This document shows positions 42,213 to 53,341 of a DNA stretch of 64,000 nt, piece by piece. Under the pieces are notes generated by a model. The model made no database searches. It saw nothing but the letters and a program-made list of their open reading frames with translations, and was not told the DNA's origin. The position numbers and the translations under genes are program-made. The number at the start of each line of letters is the position of its first letter. The stretch's first letter is position 1. The DNA is taken from positions 1-64,000 of the forward strand of contig JAUICJ010000005.1 in the NCBI GenBank assembly GCA_030427925.1. Direction: 5' to 3'. This DNA comes from Bacteroidia bacterium (GTDB lineage Bacteria; Bacteroidota; Bacteroidia; Flavobacteriales_D; Sanyastnellaceae).

Positions 42213-43025
42213 ATGTCCTTTGACGCTCCCTCTCCGCGTGGTCGCCGTTCCGATGCGCCCCGCCGTACGTTTGAAAACCGACGGCCCGCCCCTGAAAAAG
42301 GGACCTACGTCATCGGCATGCACCCGGTTTTGGAAGCCCTCGAAGCGGGGAAGGAATTCCAACGCGTGCTCATCCAACGCGATGAAAAAGGCGAACGCAC
42401 GGGCGAACTGCTTCAAGCCCTTCGCCAGCACCACATTCCGGTGCAGCGCGTGCCTCGAGAAAAGCTCGACCGCATCACGAGGAAGAACCACCAAGGGGTC
42501 ATCGCCTTCCTCTCCCCCATTGCCTTTCAGCCCCTTGAAGAACTGATTGCGCGGGCTTACGAAGCGGGAGAAGCGCCGTTGTTCGTGATGCTCGATGGCG
42601 TAACCGATGTGCGCAACCTCGGGGCCATCGCGCGGTCCGCGGAATGCTTCGGTGCGACAGGACTCGTCATTCCCACGCAGGGCGTGGCCCCGATTCAAGA
42701 GGACGCCATCAAGTCGTCATCCGGTGCCCTCGTGAGGCTGCCCGTCTCCCGCGTGGAAAGCGTCGCTGCAGCGGCGGAAATGATGGAGGCCAACGGCATC
42801 ACAACGTACGCGCTGACGGAGAAGGCTGCTGAGCCCATGACCAAAATCCCCGTTCCTCGGCCCGCCTGCTTGGTGCTGGGGGATGAAGAACGGGGAATTT
42901 CGTCGCAGGTGATGGCTGCGTGCAGCCACCGATTGTTCGTTCCGATGGCGGGTCAAACCGCCAGCCTCAACGTGTCCGTGGCCGCGGGCATTGCCCTTTA
43001 CCACGTCCTGGCGTCCAACAGCTGA
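42213..43025 (+). CDS. rlmB: 23S rRNA (guanosine-2'-O-)-methyltransferase, TrmH/RlmB type
   Basis: 270 residues from MSFDAPSPRGRRSDAPRRTF; the frame is open upstream inside the GWxTD gene. An N-terminal substrate-binding domain (YVIGMHPVLEALEAGKEFQR, HHIPVQRVPREKLDRIT) precedes the SPOUT knot: LDGVTDVRNLGAIARSAECF, LVLGDEERGISSQV and TASLNVSVAAGIALYHVL. It methylates a ribose in 23S rRNA using S-adenosylmethionine. TACTTTCG about 16 bases before the ATG is a plausible -7 box. The stop abuts that of the convergent enolase gene directly. Confidence 0.92.
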   Translation: MSFDAPSPRGRRSDAPRRTFENRRPAPEKGTYVIGMHPVLEALEAGKEFQRVLIQRDEKGERTGELLQALRQHHIPVQRVPREKLDRITRKNHQGVIAFLSPIAFQPLEELIARAYEAGEAPLFVMLDGVTDVRNLGAIARSAECFGATGLVIPTQGVAPIQEDAIKSSSGALVRLPVSRVESVAAAAEMMEANGITTYALTEKAAEPMTKIPVPRPACLVLGDEERGISSQVMAACSHRLFVPMAGQTASLNVSVAAGIALYHVLASNS

Positions 43026-44315
<1,290 letters not shown>

Positions 44316-44376
44316 TCAGGTTGGATGCCGGGCCAGGAACCGGCGTGGGTCTCTCATTCAAACCCGCGAAGGCGCC

Positions 44377-44406
44377 GCAAGTTACGGCGCGAATGCGGAC
44401 CGTCAA
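44377..44406 (-). promoter_or_regulatory. Enolase promoter (-33 TTG, -7 TAACTTGC)
   Basis: On the minus strand TTG (complement of 44404-44406), a 19-base spacer, then TAACTTGC (complement of 44377-44384) match the Bacteroidota -33/-7 architecture. The site overlaps the last bases of carA and leaves a leader of about 65-70 bases to the enolase ATG. Confidence 0.6.
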
Positions 44407-45518
44407 ACCTCGACAGCAGCGCGCATGTTCGCCACGAAATCGTCGAACAAGTAGCGGCTGTCATGCGGCCCTGCCGACGCTTCTGGGTGGTATTGCACGG
44501 AAAACACCGGGCGGTCTTTCAAGGCAATGCCAGCCACCGTGTCGTCGTTGAGGTGGATGTGCGTGAGCTCGATTTCCGGATGGGCGTCGAGGCTTGCATG
44601 GTCGACGACGAAGCCGTGGTTTTGGGAGGTGATTTCGCTTTTTCCTGTTCGAAGGTTCTTCACCGGATGGTTCACTCCGCGGTGACCGTTGAACATCTTC
44701 ACGGTTTGGAGGCCTTGGCTGAGGGCGAGGACTTGGTGTCCAAGGCAAATGCCAAACACCGGGGTGCCCGAAGCGACGATTTGGCCTACCACCTCGATGA
44801 CATCGGGCATGGCGGCAGGATCTCCCGGGCCGTTCGAGAGCATGTATCCGGAAGGCCCCCACGCTTGCATCTCGGCAAACGACGTGGACTTCGGGAAAAC
44901 ACGCACCCGGCACCCACGGTCCGCGAGGCACTGGGCAATGCTTCGCTTCAGCCCGAGGTCCAAAAGCGCCACCTTCAAACCATCCACCGGCCCCAAGTCG
45001 TACGCCTCCGCCGTCGTGACCCGGCTGCTGAGCTCCAGGCCCTGCATGCTCGGGGCTGAAGCGAGCCGGGCTGTCAATTCATCATCCGCCAAGCCCTCCG
45101 AGGAAATGATGGCGTTCATGGCGCCGTGCTCTCTGATGTGACGAACCAACGCGCGCGTGTCCACTCCAGCGATGCCCACCAAACCATCGGCTTCAAGGAA
45201 CTGCTGCAGCTCCGTTACATTGCCCGCTCGGCTTCCGAAGGGGCTGAAGTTCTTCACCACGAGGCCTGATAGCTGAACTCGAGATGATTCCGACTCGGTC
45301 GGCAGCGTGCCGTAATTGCCGATGTGGGCGGTGGCCATGACCAGGATTTGGCCGTGGTAGCTGGGATCCGTGAAGATCTCTTGGTAACCGTACATGCCGG
45401 TGTTGAAGGCGATTTCACCGAGGGTGGTGCCGGTGGATCCAATGGCTTCTCCCTCAAACCGCGTTCCGTCTTGCAACAGGAGCACGGCGGGAATTTTAGG
45501 GGGGGCGGGATTTGGCAT
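44403..45518 (-). CDS. carA: Carbamoyl-phosphate synthase, small (glutaminase) subunit
   Basis: 371 residues. Releases ammonia from glutamine for the large subunit in pyrimidine and arginine synthesis. The N-terminal domain starts AVLLLQDGTRFEGEAIGSTG and contains GVDTRALVRHIREHGAMNA. The C-terminal class I glutamine amidotransferase domain has the nucleophile in VFGICLGHQVLALS and the His/Glu dyad in VQYHPEASAGPHDS. The large subunit is not in the window. An exact TATCTTTG box lies four bases upstream of the ATG. The ribosomal array ends about 110 bases upstream on the same strand, behind a terminator. Confidence 0.96.
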   Translation of the reverse strand: MPNPAPPKIPAVLLLQDGTRFEGEAIGSTGTTLGEIAFNTGMYGYQEIFTDPSYHGQILVMATAHIGNYGTLPTESESSRVQLSGLVVKNFSPFGSRAGNVTELQQFLEADGLVGIAGVDTRALVRHIREHGAMNAIISSEGLADDELTARLASAPSMQGLELSSRVTTAEAYDLGPVDGLKVALLDLGLKRSIAQCLADRGCRVRVFPKSTSFAEMQAWGPSGYMLSNGPGDPAAMPDVIEVVGQIVASGTPVFGICLGHQVLALSQGLQTVKMFNGHRGVNHPVKNLRTGKSEITSQNHGFVVDHASLDAHPEIELTHIHLNDDTVAGIALKDRPVFSVQYHPEASAGPHDSRYLFDDFVANMRAAVEV

Positions 45519-45522
45519 GGCG

Positions 45523-45530
45523 CAAAGATA
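45523..45530 (-). promoter_or_regulatory. -7 element of carA (near-leaderless)
   Basis: The minus strand reads TATCTTTG, an exact TAnnTTTG, ending four bases before the carA ATG. The nearest TTG upstream is 23 bases from the box, slightly longer than optimal. Confidence 0.5.
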
Positions 45531-45582
45531 CTTCGTGCAGTTGGGGGAATCCGCAACGGAATGCTAAGACGTTATTCACGAA

Positions 45583-45608
45583 AAAGGGGAGCACTGGGCT
45601 CCCCTTTC
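45583..45608 (-). terminator. Terminator of the ribosomal protein array
   Basis: GGGGAGC and GCTCCCC form a 7-base G/C stem extended by three A-T pairs; on the minus strand it is followed by TTTTT. It lies 20 bases past the rplQ stop and separates the 33-gene array from carA. Confidence 0.88.
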
Positions 45609-45628
45609 AATTCAGTTCATCATGGAAA

Positions 45629-46171
45629 TCAGGCCTTCGGCTCTTCTGATTCCGTTGCGTCAGCTGCGGGCGACTCCGGTGCTGATTCCTCAGCGGCTGG
45701 AGCTTCTTCCACTGCTGGTGCTTCAGCCACCGGTGCTGTTTCAGCAGCTTTAGCAGCTCCGCCCCGACGTGAACGACGTGAGCGCTTCTTCTTGCCCTCC
45801 GTGCCGTAGATGTCGTTGAAATCGACGAGCTCGATCATGCACATTTCCGCGTTGTCACCCAACCGGTTGCCCGTGCGGATGATGCGGGTGTATCCTCCAT
45901 CGCGGGTCGCAACTTTCGGTCCTACGGAACGGAACAACTCCGTCACCGCAAATTTGTTGCCCAATTGCGAAAACACCACGCGACGGCTGTGGGTCGTGTC
46001 TTCTTTCGAACGCGTTACCAACGGCTCGACGAAGGAACGCAACGCCTTGGCCTTCGCCACGGTGGTCATGATCCGCTTGTGTTCGATGAGCGAGCAGGCC
46101 ATGTTGGAGAGCATCGCTTTCCGGTGTCCCTTTTGGCGGGAGAGGTGATTGAATTTCTTGTTGTGACGCAT
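45629..46171 (-). CDS. rplQ: Ribosomal protein L17
   Basis: 180 residues. The conserved core is residues 1-120 ([40 protein letters not shown]). The last ~55 residues are an Ala/Glu/Pro-rich acidic tail ([20 protein letters not shown] and onward), an extension common in Bacteroidota. L17 binds 23S rRNA near the exit tunnel. It is the last gene of the array, four bases after rpoA. Confidence 0.97.
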   Translation of the reverse strand: MRHNKKFNHLSRQKGHRKAMLSNMACSLIEHKRIMTTVAKAKALRSFVEPLVTRSKEDTTHSRRVVFSQLGNKFAVTELFRSVGPKVATRDGGYTRIIRTGNRLGDNAEMCMIELVDFNDIYGTEGKKKRSRRSRRGGAAKAAETAPVAEAPAVEEAPAAEESAPESPAADATESEEPKA

Positions 46172-46175
46172 GGCT

Positions 46176-47168
46176 TCACTCTTTGTCCAATTTGTACTTG
46201 CTGACGTCCATTCCGAAAGTCAGGCTCTTGCTTTCGACCAAATCCTCAAGCTCCGTCAACGACTTCTTACCGAAGTTGCGGAATTTGAGCAGGTCATTCT
46301 TGTTGTAGGAAACCAAGTCTCCCAATGATTCAATGTCCGCAGCTTTCAAGCAATTGAGGGCGCGCACACTGAGGTCCATGTCGCTGAGTTTCGTTTTCAG
46401 CAACTGGCGCATGTGCAAGCTGCTTTCGTCAAACTCCTCGGCCTCTACGCGCTCCTCCAATTCCAAGGAAATGCGCTCGTCAGAGAACAACATGAAGTGT
46501 TGAATGAGGATCTTCGCCGACTCCTGCAGCGCGTCCTTTGGGCTGATGCTCCCGTCGCAGTCGATTTCAAGCACCAACTTCTCGTAGTCGGTGCGTTGCT
46601 CAACGCGGTAGTTCTCAACGGCATACTTCACATTGCGAATCGGCGTGAAAATCGCGTCGATTGCAATGGTACCGAGGGGGGCATCTTCCAACTTATTCTC
46701 CTCTGCTTGAACGTAACCTCGGCCCTTGCCGATGGTCAACTCCAACGTGAGGGTCACACTCGGGTCCATGGTGCAGATGACCAAATCGGAATTCATCACC
46801 TGGAACGCGCTCGTGAATTTACCGATGTCACCAGCCGTCATTTGGTCTTGGCCCGAGACCGTCACCACGACCGTTTCCGAGTCCGCGGTTTCGATTTGAC
46901 GCTTGAAGCGCACTTGCTTCAAGTTGAGGATCATGTCCGTCACATCGTTGGAAACGCCCTTGATGGTGCTGAACTCGTGCTCAACGCCATCAATGCGAAC
47001 GTTCGTAATGGCGAACCCCTCCAAGCTGGAGAGCAGGATGCGCCGCAGTGCATTGCCCACCGTGATGCCAAAGCCTGGCTCCAACGGTCGGAATTCGAAA
47101 CGGCCCGAGAACTCCGAAGAGTCCAACATCACCACCTTATCGGGTTTTTGGAAATCAAGAATTGCCAT
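46176..47168 (-). CDS. rpoA: RNA polymerase alpha subunit
   Basis: 330 residues. N-terminal assembly domain with [18 protein letters not shown]-type sequence ([20 protein letters not shown]) and the C-terminal DNA-binding domain with [20 protein letters not shown] and [20 protein letters not shown] (HhH fold contacting UP elements and activators). It assembles the core polymerase. It lies between rpsD and rplQ as in the classical alpha operon. Confidence 0.97.
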   Translation of the reverse strand: MAILDFQKPDKVVMLDSSEFSGRFEFRPLEPGFGITVGNALRRILLSSLEGFAITNVRIDGVEHEFSTIKGVSNDVTDMILNLKQVRFKRQIETADSETVVVTVSGQDQMTAGDIGKFTSAFQVMNSDLVICTMDPSVTLTLELTIGKGRGYVQAEENKLEDAPLGTIAIDAIFTPIRNVKYAVENYRVEQRTDYEKLVLEIDCDGSISPKDALQESAKILIQHFMLFSDERISLELEERVEAEEFDESSLHMRQLLKTKLSDMDLSVRALNCLKAADIESLGDLVSYNKNDLLKFRNFGKKSLTELEDLVESKSLTFGMDVSKYKLDKE

Positions 47169-47188
47169 GTTCGATGTGGGTTTCAGGA

Positions 47189-47794
47189 TTACTTAGAGTA
47201 CAATTCCACGATCAGCTGCTCCTTGATGGACTCCGGAATCTGATCCCGAGTCGGAACGCTGATGAAGCTTCCCGTCATCTCCTTGTTGTCCCAAGACAAC
47301 CAGTCATGACGTTGGGTGGAACCTGCGAGCGAGCTGGAAATCGCCATGAGCGACTTGCTCTTCTCCCGCACACCGACTACATCGCCAGGACGCAAACGGT
47401 AGCTCGGAATGTTCACAACATGCCCGTTCACGGTAATGTGACGGTGCGAAACGAGCTGACGTGCTCCCCGACGCGTCGGGGCGACGCCCAACCGGTAAAC
47501 GACATTGTCCAAACGGCTTTCACAGAATTGGAGCAGAATCTCACCGGTAATGCCCGGGCGTGCGTTCGCCGCCTTAAACATGTTAGAGAATTGCTTCTCC
47601 AAAATGCCGTAAGTGTACTTCGCCTTTTGCTTCTCCGCCAATTGGTTGGAATACTCGGATTCCTTCTTGCGACGGCGGTTGTTGCCGTGTTGACCCGGGC
47701 CGTAGGGACGGCGCTCAAGCGCCTTATCTGGGCCAAAAATGGGGTCTTTGAAACGACGGCTGATCTTCGATTTGGGTCCGCGATAACGTGCCAT
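47189..47794 (-). CDS. rpsD: Ribosomal protein S4
   Basis: 201 residues, normal length. [20 protein letters not shown], the S4 core [20 protein letters not shown], and the S4 RNA-binding domain [20 protein letters not shown] followed by [20 protein letters not shown]. It is a primary 16S rRNA binder that nucleates 30S assembly. In many bacteria S4 represses the alpha operon; no such site was identified here. Confidence 0.97.
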   Translation of the reverse strand: MARYRGPKSKISRRFKDPIFGPDKALERRPYGPGQHGNNRRRKKESEYSNQLAEKQKAKYTYGILEKQFSNMFKAANARPGITGEILLQFCESRLDNVVYRLGVAPTRRGARQLVSHRHITVNGHVVNIPSYRLRPGDVVGVREKSKSLMAISSSLAGSTQRHDWLSWDNKEMTGSFISVPTRDQIPESIKEQLIVELYSK

Positions 47795-47830
47795 ATCAGT
47801 TCTTCAATGCTTTAATTCGACGATGAGAAA

Positions 47831-48214
47831 TTAGACGCGACGGCGCTTAGGCGGACGGCATCCATTGTGAGGGAGACCCGTGGCATCAATGATTTCGATG
47901 ATTTCGATGCCCATGTTGTGGAGCGCACGCATCGCGCTTTCACGGCCAGCACCCGGCCCTTTCACGTATGCGCGGATTTTGCGCAAGCCCAATTCATGAG
48001 CTTCCTTACCACAATCCTCAGCCGCCACCTGTGCAGCGTAAGGCGTGTTCTTCTTCGAACCCCGGAAACCCATCTTGCCGGCGCTCGACCAAGAAATCAC
48101 TTGGCCTTGGTTGTTCGTAAGGGAAATGATGATGTTGTTGAAAGAAGAGTGGATGTGGACCTGCCCAAGGGCTTCCACAACGACCTTCTTCTTCTTTTTG
48201 ACGTTCTTCGCCAT
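47831..48214 (-). CDS. rpsK: Ribosomal protein S11
   Basis: 127 residues. Core motifs [60 protein letters not shown] and the end [18 protein letters not shown]. It forms the 30S platform with S7 near the E site. It follows rpsM after 59 bases. Confidence 0.97.
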   Translation of the reverse strand: MAKNVKKKKKVVVEALGQVHIHSSFNNIIISLTNNQGQVISWSSAGKMGFRGSKKNTPYAAQVAAEDCGKEAHELGLRKIRAYVKGPGAGRESAMRALHNMGIEIIEIIDATGLPHNGCRPPKRRRV

Positions 48215-48273
48215 CGTCGTAATGTTTAGAGGTGATCAGCCTTTCGGCTCGTTATCTTCCCGATGCTATCGGA

Positions 48274-48642
48274 TTATTTCTTCTTGTTCGCCACAGTCTT
48301 CCGACGGCCCTTCCGGGTGCGGGAGTTGTTCTTCGTGCGTTGTCCACGGAGCGGCAAACCGTTCCGGTGACGGATTCCGCGGTAACAACCGATGTCCATC
48401 AAACGCTTGATGTGCGATTGTACTTCAGAACGCAATTCGCCTTCTACCTTGAAACCGGTAGCAATGGCGTTACGGATGCCGCTGATTTCGTCATCCGACC
48501 AGTCCTGGACTTTCTTGTCCTCGGACACACCAGCCTCACTGAGGATTTGGGCAGCGCGGCTGCGACCAATTCCGTAGATGTAGGTCAGTGCAATGACCCC
48601 GCGCTTGTTGCTGGGGATATCAATACCTGCAATACGTGCCAT
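48274..48642 (-). CDS. rpsM: Ribosomal protein S13
   Basis: 122 residues from [20 protein letters not shown]; earlier in-frame codons are outside the family. Helix-two-turn-helix region [20 protein letters not shown] and the basic end [20 protein letters not shown]. It lies in the 30S head and contacts the 50S at bridges B1a and B1b and the P-site tRNA. Confidence 0.97.
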   Translation of the reverse strand: MARIAGIDIPSNKRGVIALTYIYGIGRSRAAQILSEAGVSEDKKVQDWSDDEISGIRNAIATGFKVEGELRSEVQSHIKRLMDIGCYRGIRHRNGLPLRGQRTKNNSRTRKGRRKTVANKKK

Positions 48643-48671
48643 AATTGATGGGTTTAACACGACATCAAGGC

Positions 48672-48788
48672 TCAGCCTTGACGTTGCTTCATTTTAGGAT
48701 TCTTCTTGTTGATGACGTAGAGACGTCCTTTGCGACGGACGATTTTGCAATCGTCGGTGCGCTTCTTAAGTGATGCACGAACTTTCAT
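48672..48788 (-). CDS. rpmJ: Ribosomal protein L36 (cysteine-poor form)
   Basis: 38 residues: [20 protein letters not shown] then [18 protein letters not shown]. The zinc-binding form has three cysteines and a histidine; here only Cys14 remains, so this is the C-minus type that does not bind zinc. It binds 23S rRNA in the large subunit. It sits between infA and rpsM, the usual place. Confidence 0.95.
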   Translation of the reverse strand: MKVRASLKKRTDDCKIVRRKGRLYVINKKNPKMKQRQG

Positions 48789-48795
48789 GGTGCTA

Positions 48796-49017
48796 TTATT
48801 TCTTGTATCGGAAACTGATCCGTCCTTTGGTTAGGTCGTAAGGAGACATCTCCACCTTGACGCGGTCTCCCGGCAGGATTTTGATGTAATACATCCGCAT
48901 CTTGCCGGAAATGTGGGCCGTGATGATGTGACCATTCTCCAGTTCCACACGGAACATGGCGTTGGATAACGCTTCGAGGATGGTCCCGTCTTGGGTGATG
49001 GACGTTTGTTTCGCCAT
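48796..49017 (-). CDS. infA: Translation initiation factor IF-1
   Basis: 73 residues, standard length. Single OB fold: [40 protein letters not shown] and [20 protein letters not shown]. It occupies the 30S A site during initiation with IF-2 and IF-3. It lies 5 bases after map and 7 before rpmJ. Confidence 0.97.
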   Translation of the reverse strand: MAKQTSITQDGTILEALSNAMFRVELENGHIITAHISGKMRMYYIKILPGDRVKVEMSPYDLTKGRISFRYKK

Positions 49018-49022
49018 ATGGC

Positions 49023-49826
49023 TTAACTCTTGACTGATCGTTTGTTTAACACTTCTTCTATGGCCTCAAAACTCGAAAGCACTTCTGCTTTGCCGGAACG
49101 CACTACAACGTCGTGCTCGAAATGCGCACTCACGAGTCGGTCAGCTGTGACAATTGTCCAACCGTCTTCCTCCTGATGCACTTCGCGACGCCCCAGGTTG
49201 ATCATGGGTTCGATGGCGAGCACCATCCCATCCATCAATCGGGGTCCGTTTCCGCGGCGGCCAAAATTAGGGACTTCTGGGGCTTCATGCAGCTCTTTTC
49301 CCAAACCATGTCCAACCAATTCACGAACCACCCCGTAGCCGTGGCTTTCAGCGTGATGCTGACACGCCCAACCGATGTCACCGATGCGTTTGCCTACCAC
49401 CGCTTGTTCGATGGCCAGAGCCAAACACTCTTTGGTGACATCTAAGAGTTTCTGCACTTCCGGTGCGATTTCCCCGACAGCAAACGTGTAAGCGCTGTCG
49501 CCGTAAAAACCGTTTTTCAACACGCCACAATCCACGGAAACCACATCGCCCTCTTCCAAGGGACGATGATTCGGAATTCCATGCACCACCGCCTCATTGA
49601 CTGAAGTGCACAGGGTATTGGGGAATCCCCCATACCCCTTGAATCCCGGCTCGGCACCGTGATCGCGGATGAAGGCTTCAGCAACCGCATCCAACTCCAA
49701 GGTGGTTACCCCCGGACGAATGTGCTCAGCCACTGCCGCCAACGTACTTCCGACAAGCAAAGAACTCTCCCGAATGAGCTCGACCTCTTCGATCGTTTTA
49801 ATCCGAACGCGTCGACCGAACCCCAT
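49023..49826 (-). CDS. map: Methionine aminopeptidase, type I
   Basis: 267 residues. Removes the initiator methionine from nascent proteins. The dinuclear metal site is visible: Asp in [20 protein letters not shown], His in [20 protein letters not shown], and Glu in [13 protein letters not shown] and later FEHDVVV region. The N-terminus is [20 protein letters not shown]. It lies between secY and infA; adenylate kinase, often next to secY, is not present here. Confidence 0.96.
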   Translation of the reverse strand: MGFGRRVRIKTIEEVELIRESSLLVGSTLAAVAEHIRPGVTTLELDAVAEAFIRDHGAEPGFKGYGGFPNTLCTSVNEAVVHGIPNHRPLEEGDVVSVDCGVLKNGFYGDSAYTFAVGEIAPEVQKLLDVTKECLALAIEQAVVGKRIGDIGWACQHHAESHGYGVVRELVGHGLGKELHEAPEVPNFGRRGNGPRLMDGMVLAIEPMINLGRREVHQEEDGWTIVTADRLVSAHFEHDVVVRSGKAEVLSSFEAIEEVLNKRSVKS

Positions 49827-49829
49827 TCC

Positions 49830-51188
49830 TTAAATCCCGTTGATTCCTCCCACTGGAGAATTCGTGCGACCGCGCATCTTGCCCGAAGACAAGAAACTTT
49901 GGTACTTCCGCTCCAACAGGTGAACCTCAATTTGCTGCAACGTGTCGAGGATGACCCCCACCATGATGAGCAACGATGTCCCCCCGAAGTAAATCGCAAA
50001 TCCTTGAGCGTTCGTCAAGCCCAAGCCATACACCACCGCTGGCAAAATGGCCAAGAGGCCCAAGAAAACCGCGCCAGGCAACGTGATGTTGCTCAACACC
50101 GTTTCCAAGTACTGCTTTGTCGGGTGTCCGGGCTTGATGCCTGGAATGAACGCACTTTGGCGCTTCAAGTCGTCCGCCATTTGACCTGGATTCACGGTGA
50201 TTGCCGTGTAGAAGTAGGTGAAAATGACGATCATCAAGAAGAACAGGATGTTGTAGGCCAAACCGTTGAAATCGGACAAGCTCGACATCACCGCGCTGCC
50301 CTCAAAGAATTCGCTTTGGCTCAAGTAGAGCGGAACGAACATGATGGCTTGAGCGAAAATGATCGGCATGACGCCGGAAGCGTTGACCTTCATCGGAATG
50401 AACTCACGAGCACCCGATCCTTGTGGCAAGTGCGATCCCGTGCTCGCTTGAGCCTTCGCCATTTGAACAGGAACCTTGCGCAACGCCTGCACCAATGCAA
50501 CCGAGGCACCGATGACCACGAGCAAAATTGCCAACTCAACAAGGAAGAAGTACAGCGAAGTGTTCGGGTGGTTCAATTCCTGAATGATGGACTGCGGGAA
50601 CGTCGCGATGATCCCGATCATGATGAGCAAGGAAATGCCGTTTCCAATGCCACGCTCGGTGATGCGCTCGCCCAACCACATGATGACCAAGGTGGACGCC
50701 ACGAGGATGAGCACAGCACTGAACCACCAAAAGGCCGAGGGATCCACCACTGCACCGCGAACGGACACAACCGATGACGCCAAATACCCCGGTGCTTGCA
50801 CAAGGGTAATGGCAATGGTCAAAAACCGCGTCCACTGGTTCAGTTTGTTCCGGCCACTTTCGCCATCGGTCTGCATCTTTTGGACTGCAGGAACGGCGAT
50901 TCCAAGCAACTGAATGATGATGGACGCCGAGATGTACGGCATGATGCCCAACGCGAAGATGGAGGCCCGGCTGAACGCGCCGCCGGTGAACAACGACAAC
51001 AGGGCGCCAAGGCCTTCTTCACCTCCAGCCGAATTCAGGCTTTCCTTGAGGACGTCGCTGTTCACACCCGGCAACACAATGAACGAGCCCAAGCGGTAGA
51101 TCAAAATCAACCCCAAGGTCACGCCAATCTTCTTGCGAAGCTGCTCGTGGTGCCAGATGTTCTGGATGTTTTGGAAAAAGTTCTTCAT
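49830..51188 (-). CDS. secY: Preprotein translocase subunit SecY
   Basis: 452 residues from MKNFFQNIQNIWHHEQLRKK; the frame extends upstream without family sequence. Ten transmembrane helices are expected; several are clear (IGVTLGLILIYRLGSFIVLP, GIMPYISASIIIQLLGIAVP, FLVELAILLVVIGASVALVQ, LPGAVFLGLLAILPAVVYGL). The plug region TGGAFSRASIFALGIMPYIS and the cytosolic loop EFIPMKVNASGVMPIIFAQA are conserved. It forms the SecYEG channel that also exports all signal-peptide proteins in this window. Confidence 0.97.
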   Translation of the reverse strand: MKNFFQNIQNIWHHEQLRKKIGVTLGLILIYRLGSFIVLPGVNSDVLKESLNSAGGEEGLGALLSLFTGGAFSRASIFALGIMPYISASIIIQLLGIAVPAVQKMQTDGESGRNKLNQWTRFLTIAITLVQAPGYLASSVVSVRGAVVDPSAFWWFSAVLILVASTLVIMWLGERITERGIGNGISLLIMIGIIATFPQSIIQELNHPNTSLYFFLVELAILLVVIGASVALVQALRKVPVQMAKAQASTGSHLPQGSGAREFIPMKVNASGVMPIIFAQAIMFVPLYLSQSEFFEGSAVMSSLSDFNGLAYNILFFLMIVIFTYFYTAITVNPGQMADDLKRQSAFIPGIKPGHPTKQYLETVLSNITLPGAVFLGLLAILPAVVYGLGLTNAQGFAIYFGGTSLLIMVGVILDTLQQIEVHLLERKYQSFLSSGKMRGRTNSPVGGINGI

Positions 51189-51198
51189 GGCGCGGAAT

Positions 51199-51645
51199 TT
51201 ACAGCGCAATGGCTTGCCCGCCGGCACCCTCAATCGCCGCCTGAGCAGTGGCTGAGAATTTGTGGGCTTCGATTTTCACGCCTGCAGTCAATTCACCTCG
51301 GCCGAGGATTTTGACCAAATCACGCTTACCCGCCAAACCGTTGTCTTGCAACGTCTGGATGGTCACCTCAGAGAGGGACTTGCGCGTGATCAATTCTTGC
51401 AAGGTATCCAAGTTGATTCCTTTGTATTCAACCCGGTTGGGGTTGCGGAATCCAAACTTCGGAACGCGGCGCTGGAGGGGCATTTGTCCGCCTTCAAAAC
51501 CGATTTTGCTCTTGTAGCCGGAACGCGATTTGGCACCTTTGTGGCCGCGCGTCGAAGTGCCTCCGTGTCCGGAGCCTTCACCGCGTCCAACTCGCTTGCG
51601 CTGCTTCCGAGAACCTTGAGCGTACTTGAGGTTACTGAGATTCAT
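51199..51645 (-). CDS. rplO: Ribosomal protein L15
   Basis: 148 residues. Basic, Gly-rich N-terminus (RKQRKRVGRGEGSGHGGTST, RGHKGAKSRSGYKSKIGFEG), then PLQRRVPKFGFRNPNRVEY and a C-terminal globular domain ending in GAGGQAIAL. It binds 23S rRNA late in 50S assembly. It is 20 bases after rpmD and 10 before secY. Confidence 0.97.
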   Translation of the reverse strand: MNLSNLKYAQGSRKQRKRVGRGEGSGHGGTSTRGHKGAKSRSGYKSKIGFEGGQMPLQRRVPKFGFRNPNRVEYKGINLDTLQELITRKSLSEVTIQTLQDNGLAGKRDLVKILGRGELTAGVKIEAHKFSATAQAAIEGAGGQAIAL

Positions 51646-51665
51646 GGTCTATGCTGGTTACGATG

Positions 51666-51845
51666 TTATTTTTCTTCCACTCGGATCAGGTGGCTCACTT
51701 TGCGCACCATGCCCAAAATCTGGGGAGTCGCTTCGTGTTCTACCGGATTGTGGAGTTTCTTGATGCCGAGCGCCGCGATGGTCGCCTTCTGGCGAGCGGG
51801 GCGGTTGATGGCACTGCGTACTTGGGTGATGACGATTTTTGCCAT
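51666..51845 (-). CDS. rpmD: Ribosomal protein L30
   Basis: 59 residues from MAKIVITQVRSAINRPARQK, then ATIAALGIKKLHNPVEHEAT and a terminal VRKVSHLIRVEEK. This is the short bacterial form. The longer frame upstream overlaps rpsE and is not family sequence. Confidence 0.96.
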   Translation of the reverse strand: MAKIVITQVRSAINRPARQKATIAALGIKKLHNPVEHEATPQILGMVRKVSHLIRVEEK

Positions 51846-51855
51846 GATGCTGAGC

Positions 51856-52398
51856 TTATCCGTTGAATACTTTAGAAACGGAGATGCCTCGCAACTGGGC
51901 CACATCTTCGGCGCTGCGGAGAGCCTTCAAAGCATTGAAGGTCGCCTTTACGACGTTGTGCGGGTTGGAAGAGCCCAATGACTTGGCCAAGACATCCGTG
52001 ATGCCCGCGCTCTCCAAAACGGCACGCATGGCACCTCCAGCAATCACACCCGTACCCGGTGATGCCGGGCGGATCATGACGTGAGCACCTGCGTAGCGCA
52101 TTTCCTGTGCGTGCGGAATGGTTCCTTTGATCAAAGGCACCGCAATCATGTTCTTCTTGGCATCATCGATGCCTTTCTGAATTGAGGTGGCGACTTCGCG
52201 GCTCTTGCCCAAACCATGCCCCACTTTTCCCTTCTCATCTCCCACCACCATGATGGCGCTGAAGCTGAAGGTCCGGCCCCCTTTGGTGGTCTTCGCCACC
52301 CGGTTGATGCCGACCAAGCGTTCCTTCAAATCCGGATCGCCCGTACGCGACTGTTGTTGCTGGTCGCCGCGTCCTTTGCGTTGTTGACGTTGTTCCAT
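51856..52398 (-). CDS. rpsE: Ribosomal protein S5
   Basis: 180 residues. The N-terminus [16 protein letters not shown] is a Gln-rich extension. Double-stranded RNA-binding region [20 protein letters not shown], then [20 protein letters not shown] and [20 protein letters not shown]. It acts in decoding fidelity and mRNA unwinding at the entry tunnel. Confidence 0.97.
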   Translation of the reverse strand: MEQRQQRKGRGDQQQQSRTGDPDLKERLVGINRVAKTTKGGRTFSFSAIMVVGDEKGKVGHGLGKSREVATSIQKGIDDAKKNMIAVPLIKGTIPHAQEMRYAGAHVMIRPASPGTGVIAGGAMRAVLESAGITDVLAKSLGSSNPHNVVKATFNALKALRSAEDVAQLRGISVSKVFNG

Positions 52399-52405
52399 CT
52401 TCTGC

Positions 52406-52759
52406 TTAGAATTTCAATCCGCCCTCGCGAGCAGCTTCTGCCAATTGTTTCACACGACCGTGGTAGAGGTAGCCGTTCCGGTCAAAAATGACCGACTCGA
52501 TGCCCGCACCCTTCGCCTTCTCTGCGATGGCCTTTCCAACCACAGCGGCCTGCTCGACTTTCGCGATGCCCTTAGCGGCATCCAATCCCAACGAACCAGC
52601 TGAGGCCAACGTGCGGCCAGTGGAGTCGTCGATGATTTGGGCGTAAATCTGCTTGTTGCTGCGGAACACCGACAACCGAGGACGCTCGCTCGTGCCGAGA
52701 ACCTTGCCGCGAACGCGGCGCTTGATGCGCTCCCGCGCAAATGTTTTCTTCGTTCCCAT
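52406..52759 (-). CDS. rplR: Ribosomal protein L18
   Basis: 117 residues. [55 protein letters not shown], and the end [19 protein letters not shown] are the L18 family pattern. It binds 5S rRNA with L5. It lies seven bases before rpsE. Confidence 0.97.
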   Translation of the reverse strand: MGTKKTFARERIKRRVRGKVLGTSERPRLSVFRSNKQIYAQIIDDSTGRTLASAGSLGLDAAKGIAKVEQAAVVGKAIAEKAKGAGIESVIFDRNGYLYHGRVKQLAEAAREGGLKF

Positions 52760-52768
52760 GATGTTCGG

Positions 52769-53320
52769 TTATTTGGAAGCGGTCTTACCTGCCTTGCGAC
52801 GGATCAACTCATTCTTGTAGCGGACACCTTTGCCTTTGTAAGGCTCTGGCTTGCGCAACGAACGAATCTTCGATGCGACCGCACCTACGAGCTGCTTGTC
52901 GTGAGACGTCAGTTTTACAAAAGGATTCGCTCCTTTCTTGGTATCTGCCTCCACCGTGATTTCGCTTGGAAGCATGAAAACAATGGGGTGGCTGTAGCCC
53001 AAGGCCAAGGTCAATTCCTGGCCTGCGCTCGACGCACGGTAACCCACACCGACGAGTTCCAACTCGATGGTGTAGCCTTCGGTCACGCCCACGACCATGT
53101 TGTTCACCAAGGAACGGTACAAACCGTGCTTGGAGCGGTGGTCTTTGTGGTCGGACGGACGTGCGAACGTCACTGTGTTGTCCTCAACCTGAATGTCGAT
53201 CACCGGATCGATTTCCTGCTGAAGTTCTCCTTTCGGCCCCTTCACAGTGACCAACTGATCCACGATGCTGACGGTGACGCCGCTGGGGATGTTGATCGGG
53301 GATTTTCCAATTCGAGACAT
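52769..53320 (-). CDS. rplF: Ribosomal protein L6
   Basis: 183 residues. MSRIGKSPINIPSGVTVSIV and VTVKGPKGELQQEIDPVIDI form the first domain; the second ends in KPEPYKGKGVRYKNELIRRK. It lies near the base of the L7/L12 stalk and the sarcin-ricin loop, where EF-G and EF-Tu bind. The next gene is rplR. Confidence 0.97.
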   Translation of the reverse strand: MSRIGKSPINIPSGVTVSIVDQLVTVKGPKGELQQEIDPVIDIQVEDNTVTFARPSDHKDHRSKHGLYRSLVNNMVVGVTEGYTIELELVGVGYRASSAGQELTLALGYSHPIVFMLPSEITVEADTKKGANPFVKLTSHDKQLVGAVASKIRSLRKPEPYKGKGVRYKNELIRRKAGKTASK

Positions 53321-53341
53321 GACTGGTATCGTTCTGGGTGA